Shown: positions 26,675 to 35,894, numbered from the stretch's first letter. The stretch: 64,000 bases of DNA from JBCBGF01 sp038526915 (GCA_038526915.1 JBCBGF010000001.1:682001-746000); one strand, 5' to 3'. Numbers and translations are program-made. Notes: generated by a model from the letters alone, not told the origin.

Positions 26675-27368
26675 GACCGACCCCGTTCTTTCACTCTCTG
26701 ATGTGCGCCTGTCGCTCGCTGGCAATGCGGGCATGGTCGATATCCTGCGGGACATCACGCTTGATGTGGCCAAGGGCGAAACGGTGGGGCTTGTGGGGCC
26801 GTCGGGATCGGGCAAGTCATCGCTCCTTATGCTCATGGGCGGGTTAGAGCGCGCCTCCTCGGGGTCGGTTCTGGCGCTGGGCCATGATCTGACCGGGCTG
26901 GGGGAAGACGCGCTGGCCCGCTTTCGCCGGGAACATATGGGGGTGGTTTTCCAATCCTTCCACCTTATCCCGACAATGACAGCTCTGGAGAACGTGGCAA
27001 CGCCGCTGGAACTGGCCGGTGTGCCGGATGCGTTTGATCGCGCAGCGGCCGAGCTTGCCATGGTCGGGCTGGCTGACCGGGTCGATCACTACCCCTCGCA
27101 AATGTCGGGCGGCGAACAACAGCGAGTGGCACTGGCCCGCGCCGCCGCCCCCCGTCCCGATATCCTGCTCGCCGATGAGCCCACGGGCAATCTCGATGGC
27201 AGCACGGGCGAGGCGATCATGGACCTGCTCTTTGGCCTGCGCGACAGGCACGGGGCCACGCTGGTCCTGGTGACCCATGCGCGTGAACTGGCCGAACGCT
27301 GTGACCGGGTGATCCGCCTTCGCGACGGGGCGATTGACGCGGCCTCGCAGGCGCAGGCCGCAGAATGA
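26673..27368 (+). CDS. ABC exporter ATP-binding protein (YbbA/LolD-like)
   Basis: ATPase of 231 residues of the LolD/MacB-type family. Walker A GPSGSGKS is at 42-49, the signature is MSGGEQQRVALARA, and Walker B reaches LADEPTGNLD. It pairs with the large FtsX-type permease that overlaps it by 4 bases. The same trio (GDSL esterase, ATPase, FtsX permease) occurs in E. coli as tesA-ybbA-ybbP, where the esterase is likewise divergent. Transported substrate unknown; a lipid or envelope role is inferred from family and neighbour. Confidence 0.9.
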   Translation: MTDPVLSLSDVRLSLAGNAGMVDILRDITLDVAKGETVGLVGPSGSGKSSLLMLMGGLERASSGSVLALGHDLTGLGEDALARFRREHMGVVFQSFHLIPTMTALENVATPLELAGVPDAFDRAAAELAMVGLADRVDHYPSQMSGGEQQRVALARAAAPRPDILLADEPTGNLDGSTGEAIMDLLFGLRDRHGATLVLVTHARELAERCDRVIRLRDGAIDAASQAQAAE

Positions 27369-29899
27369 GCCTTAAGATCGCATCCCGCATTGCCGCGCGC
27401 GAGTTGCGGGGAGGCCTCCGCGGGTTCCGCGTCTTCCTCGCCTGTCTGTCCCTCGGTGTCGCCGCAATTGCCGCGGTGGGAACGGTGCGCGAAAGCATCG
27501 GGCAGGGGCTGCAGCGCGAAGGCGCGGTGATCCTCGGCGGCGATGCGGCCATAGGGTTGACCTATCGGTTCGCCGAGCCCGAGGAACGCGCCTGGATGGA
27601 AAGCGTCGCGGACGAAGTGTCTGAGATCGTCGATTTCCGGTCCATGGCGGTGGTGGAGCGTGATGGGGATACCGAACGCGGGTTGACCCAGGTGAAGGGC
27701 GTCGACGCAGCTTATCCGATCTATGGCGAAACGGTGCTTGAGCCTGAAATGCCGTTGGCCGCGGCGTTGGATGGGGCAGGGGGCCTGCCCGGCGCGGTGA
27801 TGGACCGGGTGCTGGTGGATCGGCTCGGTCTTGCCCCGGGCGACACGTTCCGCATGGGCACCCAGGATTTCCACCTTTCCGCCATCCTCGCCCGCGAGCC
27901 CGACGGGGCGGCGGGGGGCTTTGGCCTGGGTCCACGCACGCTGGTGCGGACAGAAGCGCTGGCCGATTCAGGCCTTCTGCAGCCGGGCACTCTGTTTGAG
28001 ACATCCTACCGCCTGCGCCTGCCCCCCGGCACGGATGTTGCCCAGACCGCGGCTTTGGCGGAAAACGCGCTGGATGGCGCTGGCCTGCGCTGGCAGGACC
28101 GGCGCAACGGCGCACCGGGTGTGTCAGAGTTCGTGGATCGGTTGGGCGCATTCCTGGTGCTCGTCGGGCTGGCCGGTCTGGCAGTGGGCGGGGTTGGTGT
28201 ATCCGCCGCCGTGCGCGCCTATCTGGAGGGTAAAACCGGTGTCATCGCCACCCTTAAAACGCTGGGGGCCGACCGGGCAACCGTTTTCCAAACCTATCTC
28301 GTCCAGATCGGCGTTCTGACGCTGTTGGGCCTGCTGATCGGCCTCGCCCTTGGCGCCTTGGCCCCGCTGATCTTCGCCCCGATCATCGAGGCGCGCCTGC
28401 CTGTGCCTGCCGCTTTCGGCCTCTACCCGCGCCCGCTGGCCGAGGCCGCACTCTATGGCGGGCTCGCCGCGCTGCTATTCACGATCTGGCCCCTGGCCCG
28501 CACCGAAGACATTCGGGCCGCCACCCTGTTCCGCGATGCTGCCGTGCGCGCAGGTGGGTGGCCGCGTCCGGTGTGGATCGGGGTGACGCTCCTCTTGCTT
28601 GCAGTGTTGATCGGCGCTGCCGCAATTCTCTCAGGCCTCCTGACCCTCACGCTCTGGTCCGCCTTGGGCATGCTCGCGGCCTTTGTGACATTGGTACTCG
28701 CCGCCGAAGGGGTGCGCCGCCTCGCCCGACGGGGCGCCCGGACCCGCGCCTTGCGCGGTCGGTCCACCGCGCGCATGGCGCTGGGCTCGGTCGGCGGGCC
28801 GGGGGCTGAGACCACCTCGGTCGTCCTATCGCTTGGCCTTGGCCTCTCCGTCCTCGCCGCCATCGGCCAGATCGACTCAAACCTGCGCGGGGCCATCGCC
28901 CGCGACCTGCCCGATGTGGCCCCGTCCTATTTCGTCGTCGACATCCAGAACGATCAGCTAGAAGGGTTCCGCGCCCGCCTCGACGCTAATCCAGCCGTCG
29001 AAACCGTCGAAAGCGCGCCCATGCTGCGGGGCATCATCACCCAGATCAACGGTCGCCCGGCCGCCGAGACTGCGGGCGATCACTGGGTCCTCGAAGGCGA
29101 CCGAGGCATCACCTATTCCGAGGCCCCGCCAGACGGCGCGGTCATCACCGCCGGCACCTGGTGGGATGCGGATTACTCCGGTCCCCCGCAGGTCAGCTTT
29201 GCCGCCGAAGAGGCCGAAGAGATGGGCCTGGAATTGGGCGACATGCTCACCATCAATGTCCTTGGCCGTGACATCGACGCCGAGGTGACGAGCTTCCGAG
29301 AAGTGGATTTCTCGACCGCCGGTATCGGCTTCATCTTGTCAATGAACCCTGGCGCGCTGGCCGGTGCCCCACACACCCATATCGCAACCGTCTACGCCGA
29401 AGAAGCCGCCGAGGGCGCAATCCTGCGCGATCTGGCCGAAGCCTATCCCAACATCACCGCCATCCGAGTGCGCGACGCCATTGACCGTGTGACGGACGTG
29501 CTTGGCGGGATCGCAGCAGCGGTGACCTACGGCGCGCTGGCGACCCTCATCACCGGGGGCATCGTCCTGATCGGGGCCGCCGCTGCCGGCGTCCGCGCGC
29601 GCACCTATGAGGCGGCGGTATTGAAGACGCTCGGGGCCACGCGCGGGTCGATCCTTGCCAATTTCGCGCTGCGTTCCGGGCTGCTCGGGGCCGCTGCGGG
29701 GATCGTAGCCATCATCGCAGGCGGCATTGCGGGGTGGGCGGTAACGACATTTGTAATGAACACCGATTATGTGTTTGAGCCGGTCTCGGCGATCTCCATC
29801 GTGGCTGCTGGGGTGCTGGCCACACTTGCCGCCGGGCTGGTCTTTGCCTGGGGCCCCCTGTCTGCCCGGCCCGCGCGGGTCTTGCGTGCGCGCGAATAG
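27365..29899 (+). CDS. ABC exporter permease, FtsX family (YbbP-like)
   Basis: Large inner-membrane protein of 844 residues. The arrangement is that of YbbP/LolCE-like permeases with an extra pair of helices: an N-terminal helix (about 22-45), a periplasmic domain, a first FtsX core (about 255-375), helices about 400-450, a second periplasmic domain (about 510-700), and a C-terminal FtsX core (about 710-835). It is co-translated with the ATPase (ATGA overlap). Family call is strong; substrate unknown. Confidence 0.9.
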   Translation: MSLKIASRIAARELRGGLRGFRVFLACLSLGVAAIAAVGTVRESIGQGLQREGAVILGGDAAIGLTYRFAEPEERAWMESVADEVSEIVDFRSMAVVERDGDTERGLTQVKGVDAAYPIYGETVLEPEMPLAAALDGAGGLPGAVMDRVLVDRLGLAPGDTFRMGTQDFHLSAILAREPDGAAGGFGLGPRTLVRTEALADSGLLQPGTLFETSYRLRLPPGTDVAQTAALAENALDGAGLRWQDRRNGAPGVSEFVDRLGAFLVLVGLAGLAVGGVGVSAAVRAYLEGKTGVIATLKTLGADRATVFQTYLVQIGVLTLLGLLIGLALGALAPLIFAPIIEARLPVPAAFGLYPRPLAEAALYGGLAALLFTIWPLARTEDIRAATLFRDAAVRAGGWPRPVWIGVTLLLLAVLIGAAAILSGLLTLTLWSALGMLAAFVTLVLAAEGVRRLARRGARTRALRGRSTARMALGSVGGPGAETTSVVLSLGLGLSVLAAIGQIDSNLRGAIARDLPDVAPSYFVVDIQNDQLEGFRARLDANPAVETVESAPMLRGIITQINGRPAAETAGDHWVLEGDRGITYSEAPPDGAVITAGTWWDADYSGPPQVSFAAEEAEEMGLELGDMLTINVLGRDIDAEVTSFREVDFSTAGIGFILSMNPGALAGAPHTHIATVYAEEAAEGAILRDLAEAYPNITAIRVRDAIDRVTDVLGGIAAAVTYGALATLITGGIVLIGAAAAGVRARTYEAAVLKTLGATRGSILANFALRSGLLGAAAGIVAIIAGGIAGWAVTTFVMNTDYVFEPVSAISIVAAGVLATLAAGLVFAWGPLSARPARVLRARE

Positions 29900-29954
29900 G
29901 CGCGAAATTCGGTTGACGGGCCAGGATCGCCGGGATACGACCCGGCTCGCTTCT

Positions 29955-30031
29955 GGCGGAGTAGCTCAGTTGGTTAGAGCAGAGGAATCATAATCCTTGT
30001 GTCGGGGGTTCAAGTCCCTCCTCCGCTACCA
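29955..30031 (+). tRNA. tRNA-Met (CAU), elongator type
   Basis: 77 bases fold as a complete cloverleaf. The acceptor stem is GGCGGAG with CTCCGCT-type pairing, the D-arm holds AGCTCAGTTGG, the anticodon stem GAGGA/TCCTT encloses loop ATCATAA with anticodon CAT, and the T-arm has GGTTCAAGTCC. CCA is encoded. The sequence resembles alphaproteobacterial elongator tRNA-Met rather than initiator (the first pair is matched G-C/T type). An Ile2 tRNA with lysidine is the remaining alternative. Confidence 0.93.
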
Positions 30032-30059
30032 AACCCCCGTTGGTCCAACCCGTGTGCGG

Positions 30060-31004
30060 TCACTCGTCGACCAGCGTATCCCCAAAAGAAAACCCAACCT
30101 CACGCCGTAGCCGTTCGGCCAACGCGCGACCTTGCGCATCGGGCAGGGGCTCAAGCGGTGGCCGGACATTGGCCCAGCGCGCATCGCCGCTTTCCATCGC
30201 CAGAAGCCGCTTTTGCGCTGGGATCGGGGCGTAGTCCTGTACGATCAGGCGCAGCGTCTTGACCGCCGTGAAGGCCGCGCGTGCTGCATCGGTTTCGCCG
30301 GCGCGGTAGAGATCGACCATCTCGGCAATCCCGCGCGTGTTGAGGTTGGCCGTCGCCGTGATGCAACCACGCCCACCCAGTTCCAACGCCTCGAACAGGG
30401 GCAGTTCTGAGCCGGGGTAGACGACCAGGCCGTCAATATCGAACAAGGCCCGGGTGTTGTCCCAGTCGCCTGAGGAATCCTTGATGCCCACGATTCTATC
30501 AGGGAAGGCCCGTTTCAGACGCGCGACCAGATCCGGGCTCAACCCAACACCTGACACCTGCGGGATGTGGTAGAGGTAGATGGCCAAGGTATCGCGGTTC
30601 ACCCGTTCGATCAGACGGGCGAAGTAATCGTAAAGGCCGGTGTCGCTCACACCCTTGAAATAGAAGGGCGGCAGGATCATGGCCCCCGCACAGCCGATAT
30701 CGGTGACGCGCCGCGTCAGATCCGCAGTTTCGGGAAGGTTGGTCAAACCAGTACCTGGAATAAGCTTTGCCGGGTCTACCCCATGCGCCACCAGATGCTC
30801 CAACAGCTCGAGCCGTTCGTCAGTCGCGACCGAAAGCGCTTCGCCCGTCGTGCCGAACGGGGCAAGGGCGGCGCAGCCATCTTCAATCAGCCGCTCGACA
30901 TTGGCCAGATAGAGGTCCTTGGCGATGGACAGGTCATCTTCGAAAGGCGTCAGGTTCGGGGCGATCACGCCGGGTTCCGGGAGAAGGGCTTTGGACGGTG
31001 GCAT
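30060..31004 (-). CDS. DapA/NanA-family (class I aldolase fold) lyase or synthase
   Basis: A 314-residue TIM-barrel protein of the dihydrodipicolinate synthase/N-acetylneuraminate lyase family. The substrate-carboxylate loop GTTGEA (about 51-56), the catalytic tyrosine in YLYHIPQ (near 143) and the Schiff-base lysine in VGIKDSSGD (near 173) are intact, so it should use a pyruvate-type imine. It is probably not the biosynthetic DapA: it lies in a catabolic operon, 4 bases after a malonyl-CoA synthetase. A retro-aldol or decarboxylation/dehydration on a keto acid is likely, with substrate unknown. GAAGGAGC precedes the ATG. Confidence 0.85.
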   Translation of the reverse strand: MPPSKALLPEPGVIAPNLTPFEDDLSIAKDLYLANVERLIEDGCAALAPFGTTGEALSVATDERLELLEHLVAHGVDPAKLIPGTGLTNLPETADLTRRVTDIGCAGAMILPPFYFKGVSDTGLYDYFARLIERVNRDTLAIYLYHIPQVSGVGLSPDLVARLKRAFPDRIVGIKDSSGDWDNTRALFDIDGLVVYPGSELPLFEALELGGRGCITATANLNTRGIAEMVDLYRAGETDAARAAFTAVKTLRLIVQDYAPIPAQKRLLAMESGDARWANVRPPLEPLPDAQGRALAERLRREVGFSFGDTLVDE

Positions 31005-31008
31005 GCTG

Positions 31009-32535
31009 TTATGCTCCTTCGACCATCTGGAATGCGTCGGCGAACGCGTCGCGCAGTTGGTTTTTCTGCACCTTGCCCATTGTGTTGCGGGGCAGGGCGT
31101 CCATCACTTCGATCCTTCGTGGCCGCTTGAACCCGGCCAGGTCCTGCCGGACCGCGGCGTCGATCGCCTCAAGGTCAAGAGAGGCGCCCGCCTCGGGCAC
31201 CAGCACGGCCACCACGCTTTCGCCGAAATCGGGGTGCGGGGCGCCGATCACGGCGCTTTCATTCACGCCCGGCATGGCGTCGAGGTAAAGCTCGATCTCC
31301 TTGGGATAGATGTTGTACCCGCCCGAGATGATCAGATCCTTGCCGCGGCCCACGATGTGGATGTAGCCGTCAGCGTCGATCAGCGCGAGATCCCCGGTGA
31401 TGAACCAGCCGTCGTCCATCAACTCTTCCCGCGTTTTCTCGGGCATCTGCCAATATCCCTTGAAGACATGCGGGCCCCGCACCCACAGCACGCCGATCTC
31501 GCCCTTAGGCATCTCGTCCCCGGTCTCTGGATCGCAGATCTTGGCCTCCACCCCCGGCAGCGGGAAGCCGACGGTGCCCGCGCGGCGTTCACCGTCATAG
31601 GGGTTCGACGTGCTCATCGAGGTTTCGGTCATGCCGTAGCGTTCGAGAATGCGGTGGCCGGTCCGTGCTTCGAACTGCTTGTGGGTGTCCGCCAGAAGCG
31701 GGGCCGAGCCAGAAATGAACAGGCGCATGTGCCCGGTCAGGTCCCGGGTAAATCGGGCGTCGTCCAGAAGCCGGGTATAGAAGGTGGGCACACCCATCAT
31801 CGTGGTGGCATCGGGCAGGCGCGCAAGTACGGTCTCCAGATCGAACTTGGGCAGGAAGATCATCGATCCCCCCGACAAAAGCATCACGTTGGTTGCGACA
31901 AACAAACCGTGGGAGTGAAAGATCGGCAGGGCGTGAAGAAGCACGTCCTGCGACGTGAACCGCCATGTCTCGACCAAGGCCTGGGCGTTCGACAACAGAT
32001 TGGTCTGAGTCAGCATGGCCCCTTTGGACCGTCCCGTGGTGCCGGAGGTATAGAGGAGGGCCGCGAGATCATCCGGGGCGCGCGGACAGGTCGTGTAGGC
32101 CGGATCCTGGGTGGCGACCACATCGGTCAGCGTGCCCTGGCCATCGGCGTCCAGCGTCTTGAGGATCGCACCGGCCCCGTCCGCGATATCCGTCAGCGCC
32201 TCTTCATCGCGCGGGTCGCACACAAAGAGCGCCGCACCACTGTCGCCCACGAAATACGCCAACTCCCGCGGCGTGTAGGCTGTGTTCAGCGGCAAGAACA
32301 CCACGCCCGCCTTGATGCAGGCGGCATATATCGCCAGCGCCTGGGGTGACTTGGTGACGTGAACAGCTACACGATCCCCCGGCGCGACGCCAAGTGCGCC
32401 AAGCGCATTCGCCGTTCTGCCCACATCCTCCAGAAACGCTCCGTGAGTGATGGTGGTGCCGTCCGCAAGGTGCATGAAGGGCGTGGATTTGCCTTCATGG
32501 GGCGAAAAGAGCGCGTCATAGAGCGGGTTGGTCAT
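31009..32535 (-). CDS. matB: Malonyl-CoA synthetase (malonate--CoA ligase, MatB-like)
   Basis: ANL-superfamily acyl-CoA synthetase of 508 residues. P-loop YTSGTTGRSKGA, the HALPIFHSHGLF segment, A5 motif ERYGMTETSMSTSNPY and the catalytic lysine in NTMGKVQKN are present. The A5 segment and the phrase LPRNTMGKVQKN closely resemble the characterised Rhodopseudomonas palustris MatB, so malonate or methylmalonate is the likely substrate. I start at ATG 32535 (MTNPLYD), not at the TTG two codons upstream. In the gntR-matB-aldolase operon. Confidence 0.85.
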   Translation of the reverse strand: MTNPLYDALFSPHEGKSTPFMHLADGTTITHGAFLEDVGRTANALGALGVAPGDRVAVHVTKSPQALAIYAACIKAGVVFLPLNTAYTPRELAYFVGDSGAALFVCDPRDEEALTDIADGAGAILKTLDADGQGTLTDVVATQDPAYTTCPRAPDDLAALLYTSGTTGRSKGAMLTQTNLLSNAQALVETWRFTSQDVLLHALPIFHSHGLFVATNVMLLSGGSMIFLPKFDLETVLARLPDATTMMGVPTFYTRLLDDARFTRDLTGHMRLFISGSAPLLADTHKQFEARTGHRILERYGMTETSMSTSNPYDGERRAGTVGFPLPGVEAKICDPETGDEMPKGEIGVLWVRGPHVFKGYWQMPEKTREELMDDGWFITGDLALIDADGYIHIVGRGKDLIISGGYNIYPKEIELYLDAMPGVNESAVIGAPHPDFGESVVAVLVPEAGASLDLEAIDAAVRQDLAGFKRPRRIEVMDALPRNTMGKVQKNQLRDAFADAFQMVEGA

Positions 32536-32572
32536 GGGCAATGGGTCCTTGGGTTGCGCGGGGCGCGTGGTC

Positions 32573-33271
32573 TCACGGTGTCGCGCTGTCCTGGCTTTCG
32601 GCGATCTTCATGTAGCGGGCCAGCCCTTCGACGATGTGATGCTCGGCAGCCTTGCGTGCGGCCTCGGAATCGCCGGTGGCCACGGCATCGCTGATCACGC
32701 GATGTTCATCCAAAGACCGCGCGATGTTGGTGGCAACCGACAGGCCGCGCCGCCGAAACAGGTGCATCTCTTTGACCAGATTGTCGTACATCGCCTTGGC
32801 GCGTGGATTTCCCGCGCCTTCCAGAAGCATGTCGTGAAATTCGATGTTGAGCCGGTAATAGCTGGATGTATCGCTATCGCCCAAGGTGCCTTCCATTTCT
32901 TCGATGTTTCGGGCCAGCGCGGTTGGCAGATCCCGCGCCGCCCCCTCGCGCACCCGACGCGCAGACGCGGCGCAGGCAAGGGCGAAAATCGCACCGCGCA
33001 ATTCATAGAGGTTGCGCACCTCTGACAGCGTCGTCTCATGCACAAAGGCGCCCCGGTTCGTGATCAAATCGATCAGGCCCGAATCCGCCAGCGATCGAAT
33101 GGCCTCGCGTACCGTGCCACGGCTGACGCCCATCGCATCGGACAGGGCAAGCTCATTGAGCTTTTCACCCGCGCCAAGATCGCCTTCGACAATCATCCGC
33201 TCGATCTCATCGCGCACTTCGCCCGCAAGCGTTGCCCGCCCCTGTCCGATGGTTCTTGCCGTGATGGTCAT
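32573..33271 (-). CDS. GntR-family regulator, FCD (FadR-C) subfamily
   Basis: 232 residues. The N-terminal winged helix (about 10-75) contains LALSDAMGVSRGTVREA, the GntR recognition helix. The C-terminal all-helical FCD domain (about 95-220) usually binds a carboxylate ligand and a metal through His residues. AGGAGA precedes the ATG. It is divergent from the CoA-transferase gene and heads the matB operon. A TTGTCAACAAT motif in the shared promoter is its probable operator. Confidence 0.88.
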   Translation of the reverse strand: MTITARTIGQGRATLAGEVRDEIERMIVEGDLGAGEKLNELALSDAMGVSRGTVREAIRSLADSGLIDLITNRGAFVHETTLSEVRNLYELRGAIFALACAASARRVREGAARDLPTALARNIEEMEGTLGDSDTSSYYRLNIEFHDMLLEGAGNPRAKAMYDNLVKEMHLFRRRGLSVATNIARSLDEHRVISDAVATGDSEAARKAAEHHIVEGLARYMKIAESQDSATP

Positions 33272-33298
33272 GCTGCTTCATCTCCTGAAACCATATTT

Positions 33299-33309
33299 TT
33301 GTCAACAAT
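33299..33309. promoter_or_regulatory. Putative GntR/FCD operator between gntR and the CoA-transferase gene
   Basis: TTGTCAACAAT contains the TTGT-N2-ACAA dyad favoured by FCD-type GntR proteins. The identical 11 bases recur at 41005-41015, in front of the second GntR gene. Confidence 0.55.
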
Positions 33310-33382
33310 CAGCAATCATATTGCCAATTGCCAGCGGTTGGCATATTCCTATCAGCATCGCATTTTCCAAGGGAGGCGTAAT

Positions 33383-34621
33383 ATGGCGCAGGCGGCGCAG
33401 GAGGCTTCAGACGACAGACAGGACATGGGTGCCGAAACTGCTCTTCCGCTCCCCAGTACGGCGCTCAAGGGTATTCGCGTGCTCGATCTGACGCGCGTGC
33501 GCTCTGGCCCCACCTGTGTGCGCCAATTCGCCGATTGGGGCGCTGACGTGATCAAGATCGAGACGCCGGTCGACACGGCCCAGCTTGGTGGGCCGAGGTC
33601 AGGCGCGGATTTTCAGAACCTGCACCGCAACAAACGCTCGCTCACGCTGAACCTCAAATCGGACGCCGGTCTTGCCGCGTTCAAGAAGCTTGCCAAGACC
33701 GCCGATGTGATCGTTGAAAACTTCCGTCCCGGCGTCAAAAAGCGGCTTGGGATTGATTATGAGACACTCTCAGCCGACAATCCCGGTCTGGTCTATGCCT
33801 CGATCTCGGGCTTCGGCCAGGATGGCCCTCTGGCCGCGCGCCCCGGCTTCGATCAGATCGCCCAGGGTATGGGCGGGCTGATGTCGATTACGGGAAAGCC
33901 GGGCGAAGGCCCCATGCGCGTGGGCATCCCGATCGCCGATCTGTGCGCGGGGCTTTTCGCGGCGCAGGGCATCCTGATCGCCTTGATGGAGCGGGCAAAG
34001 TCGGGCAAGGGCCAGTGGATCCAGACGTCGCTGTTGCAGGCGCAGGTGTTCATGCTGGATTTCCAGGCCGCGCGCTTTCTGATGGACGGCGATGTGCCCC
34101 AGCAAGCGGGCAACAATCACCCCACGTCAATCCCGACGGGCGTCTTCAAGACCAAGGACGGTCACATGAACCTCGCTGTCGCGGGGCAGGAAATCTGGAA
34201 GCGGTTTGCGCACGCCATGGGCCGCGACGACTGGACCGAGGATGACCGGTTTAGCACCGCCCCCGCACGGTCGGACAACCGCGATGCGCTTGGCGATGAG
34301 ATTGAGGCAATCACCGTCACCCGCACGACGGCGGAATGGATCGAGATCATGAACGCCGCCGGTGTGCCCGCGGGCGAGATCAATGACATTGGCCAGGTCT
34401 TCGATAATCCACAGGTGCAGCACCTTGATCTGGCCCAGCCCATAGCCAGCCATGAACGCGGCGACACGCATCTGGTTGGCCAGCCGATCCTGATGAGCCG
34501 CACCCCCAGCCGTATCGCGGCCCCGCCGCCGCTGGCAGGCGAGCATTCCGAGGCCATCCTGAAAGAGGTCGGCTATTCCGATGACGAGATTGCTGCGATG
34601 AAAGATCAGGGCACCATCTAA
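33383..34621 (+). CDS. CaiB/BaiF-family (class III) CoA-transferase
   Basis: 412 residues. The N-terminal block has DLTRVRSGP, GADVIKIE and RNKRSLTLNLKS. The catalytic aspartate is D186 in GIPIADLCAG. Class III enzymes move CoA between carboxylates, e.g. succinate, oxalate, mesaconate or carnitine types. The start is ATG 33383, with GGGAGG seven bases upstream; a longer in-frame extension covers the promoter and is discarded. It is the first gene of a four-gene operon with a crotonase-fold protein, a thioesterase and a PLP enzyme. The acid is unknown. Confidence 0.9.
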   Translation: MAQAAQEASDDRQDMGAETALPLPSTALKGIRVLDLTRVRSGPTCVRQFADWGADVIKIETPVDTAQLGGPRSGADFQNLHRNKRSLTLNLKSDAGLAAFKKLAKTADVIVENFRPGVKKRLGIDYETLSADNPGLVYASISGFGQDGPLAARPGFDQIAQGMGGLMSITGKPGEGPMRVGIPIADLCAGLFAAQGILIALMERAKSGKGQWIQTSLLQAQVFMLDFQAARFLMDGDVPQQAGNNHPTSIPTGVFKTKDGHMNLAVAGQEIWKRFAHAMGRDDWTEDDRFSTAPARSDNRDALGDEIEAITVTRTTAEWIEIMNAAGVPAGEINDIGQVFDNPQVQHLDLAQPIASHERGDTHLVGQPILMSRTPSRIAAPPPLAGEHSEAILKEVGYSDDEIAAMKDQGTI

Positions 34622-34638
34622 CCGCAAGGACGCATTCC

Positions 34639-35424
34639 ATGACCGACAAAATCATCACCGAACAGTCCGGCGATATCGCACGGATCATCTTCAACCAGCC
34701 GGAAAAGCGGAACGCCGTGTCGCTGGAGATGTGGGAAGCCGTGGAAGCGGCGCTGGGCCGGTTCGCCGAAGACCCCGCCGTGCGCATCCTGATCCTGTCG
34801 GGGGCCGGTGGGAAAGCTTTCGTGTCAGGCGCCGATGTCTCGAAATTCGAAAGCGAGCGCGCCAGTGAAGAAGCGGTGGCCCATTACAATGCAACGACCA
34901 AGCGTGTCTATGACAAGCTCGAGGCGTTTCCGAAACCGACCATCGCGCAGATCGACGGCTTCTGCATCGGTGGCGGCGTTGCCCTGTCGCTGAGCTGCGA
35001 TTTGCGGATCTGCGGGCAGGGGTCACAGTTTGCGGTGCCGGCGGCAAAGCTGGGGCTGGGATATGGTTTCCCCGGCATCAAGCGTCTGGTGGATATCGTT
35101 GGCCCGTCCTTTGCCAAGGAGATCTTCTTCACCGCCCGCCGCTTTGACGCGGAAGAGGCGCGGGTCATGGGCCTCGTCAACCGTGTGGTGGAAGACGGCA
35201 AGGTGGCTGAAGCCGCCGAAGACACCGCCAAAATGATCGCGGCCAATGCGCCGATGACGGTGGCGTCGGTGAAGTTCATCGTCGGCCAGACCGTCCTGCC
35301 GGAGAGCGAACGCGACCTTGCTGAGTGTGACCGCCGGGTGAAGGCCTGCTTTGACAGCCAGGACTACATCGAAGGACGCCGTGCCTTCCTCGAAAAGCGC
35401 AAACCGCAGTTTGTGGGGGCCTGA
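34639..35424 (+). CDS. Enoyl-CoA hydratase/isomerase-fold protein lacking both catalytic glutamates
   Basis: 261-residue crotonase-superfamily protein. The CoA-binding/oxyanion segments FVSGADVSKF (61-70) and FCIGGGVALSLSCD (108-121) are clear. The residues matching rat hydratase Glu144 and Glu164 are Ala115 (GGGVA rather than GGGCE) and Ala135 (VPA rather than QPE). Simple hydration is therefore unlikely. The fold also supports decarboxylation, C-C cleavage and thioester hydrolysis. With malonyl-CoA synthetase and CoA-transferase genes close by, a decarboxylase-type reaction is a reasonable inference. AAGGA precedes the ATG. Confidence 0.85.
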   Translation: MTDKIITEQSGDIARIIFNQPEKRNAVSLEMWEAVEAALGRFAEDPAVRILILSGAGGKAFVSGADVSKFESERASEEAVAHYNATTKRVYDKLEAFPKPTIAQIDGFCIGGGVALSLSCDLRICGQGSQFAVPAAKLGLGYGFPGIKRLVDIVGPSFAKEIFFTARRFDAEEARVMGLVNRVVEDGKVAEAAEDTAKMIAANAPMTVASVKFIVGQTVLPESERDLAECDRRVKACFDSQDYIEGRRAFLEKRKPQFVGA

Positions 35425-35894
35425 TGGCGGGCGACACGGCGCCCCGCATCGACGAGGCCGCGGCGCGGGCGCATTTCGAAGACGCGCTCGGCAGCCACGC
35501 GCAGGATTTTGAGACCTTCTTTCTTGCTCGCTTTCTGGGCCTGAGCTTCGAATACCTGCCCGTTGATGCACCTGATGTGGAAAAAGAGGTGTGCCGGATC
35601 ACCTTTCCGGTCACCGATATGCTGCGCAATCCACAAGGATCGCTCCATGGCGGTGCGATGGCCTCAGCCATGGATATCTCGATGGGCCATTTGGTGAAAA
35701 AGATCGCGGGGCCGGGGGCTACGATTGAGCTGAAGGTTCAGTTCATGCGCCCCGTGATGGAGGGGACCGTGACCTGCGAAGGCCGCTTTACCAAGAAGGG
35801 GCGATCATTGTCCTTTATGGAAAGTCGGCTTATGGGACCTGACGGAAAACTTGCCGCTCTGGCCACGGCCACATGGAAAATGCCCAACCAATGA
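35424..35894 (+). CDS. PaaI-like hotdog-fold acyl-CoA thioesterase
   Basis: 156 residues. The hotdog helix motif GSLHGGAMASAMD (about 72-84) is diagnostic of the PaaI/4HBT group, and the FMRPV beta strand follows. The ATG overlaps the stop of the crotonase-fold gene and its stop overlaps the next ATG, so the three are translationally coupled. It probably releases CoA from the pathway product or recycles CoA from dead-end thioesters. Confidence 0.85.
   Translation: MAGDTAPRIDEAAARAHFEDALGSHAQDFETFFLARFLGLSFEYLPVDAPDVEKEVCRITFPVTDMLRNPQGSLHGGAMASAMDISMGHLVKKIAGPGATIELKVQFMRPVMEGTVTCEGRFTKKGRSLSFMESRLMGPDGKLAALATATWKMPNQ

Noticed and set aside
30919..32349. Plus-strand reading frame of more than 470 codons opposite matB
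   Set aside because: The composition is His/Gly/Arg-rich and without family motifs, while the opposite strand encodes an intact malonyl-CoA synthetase.
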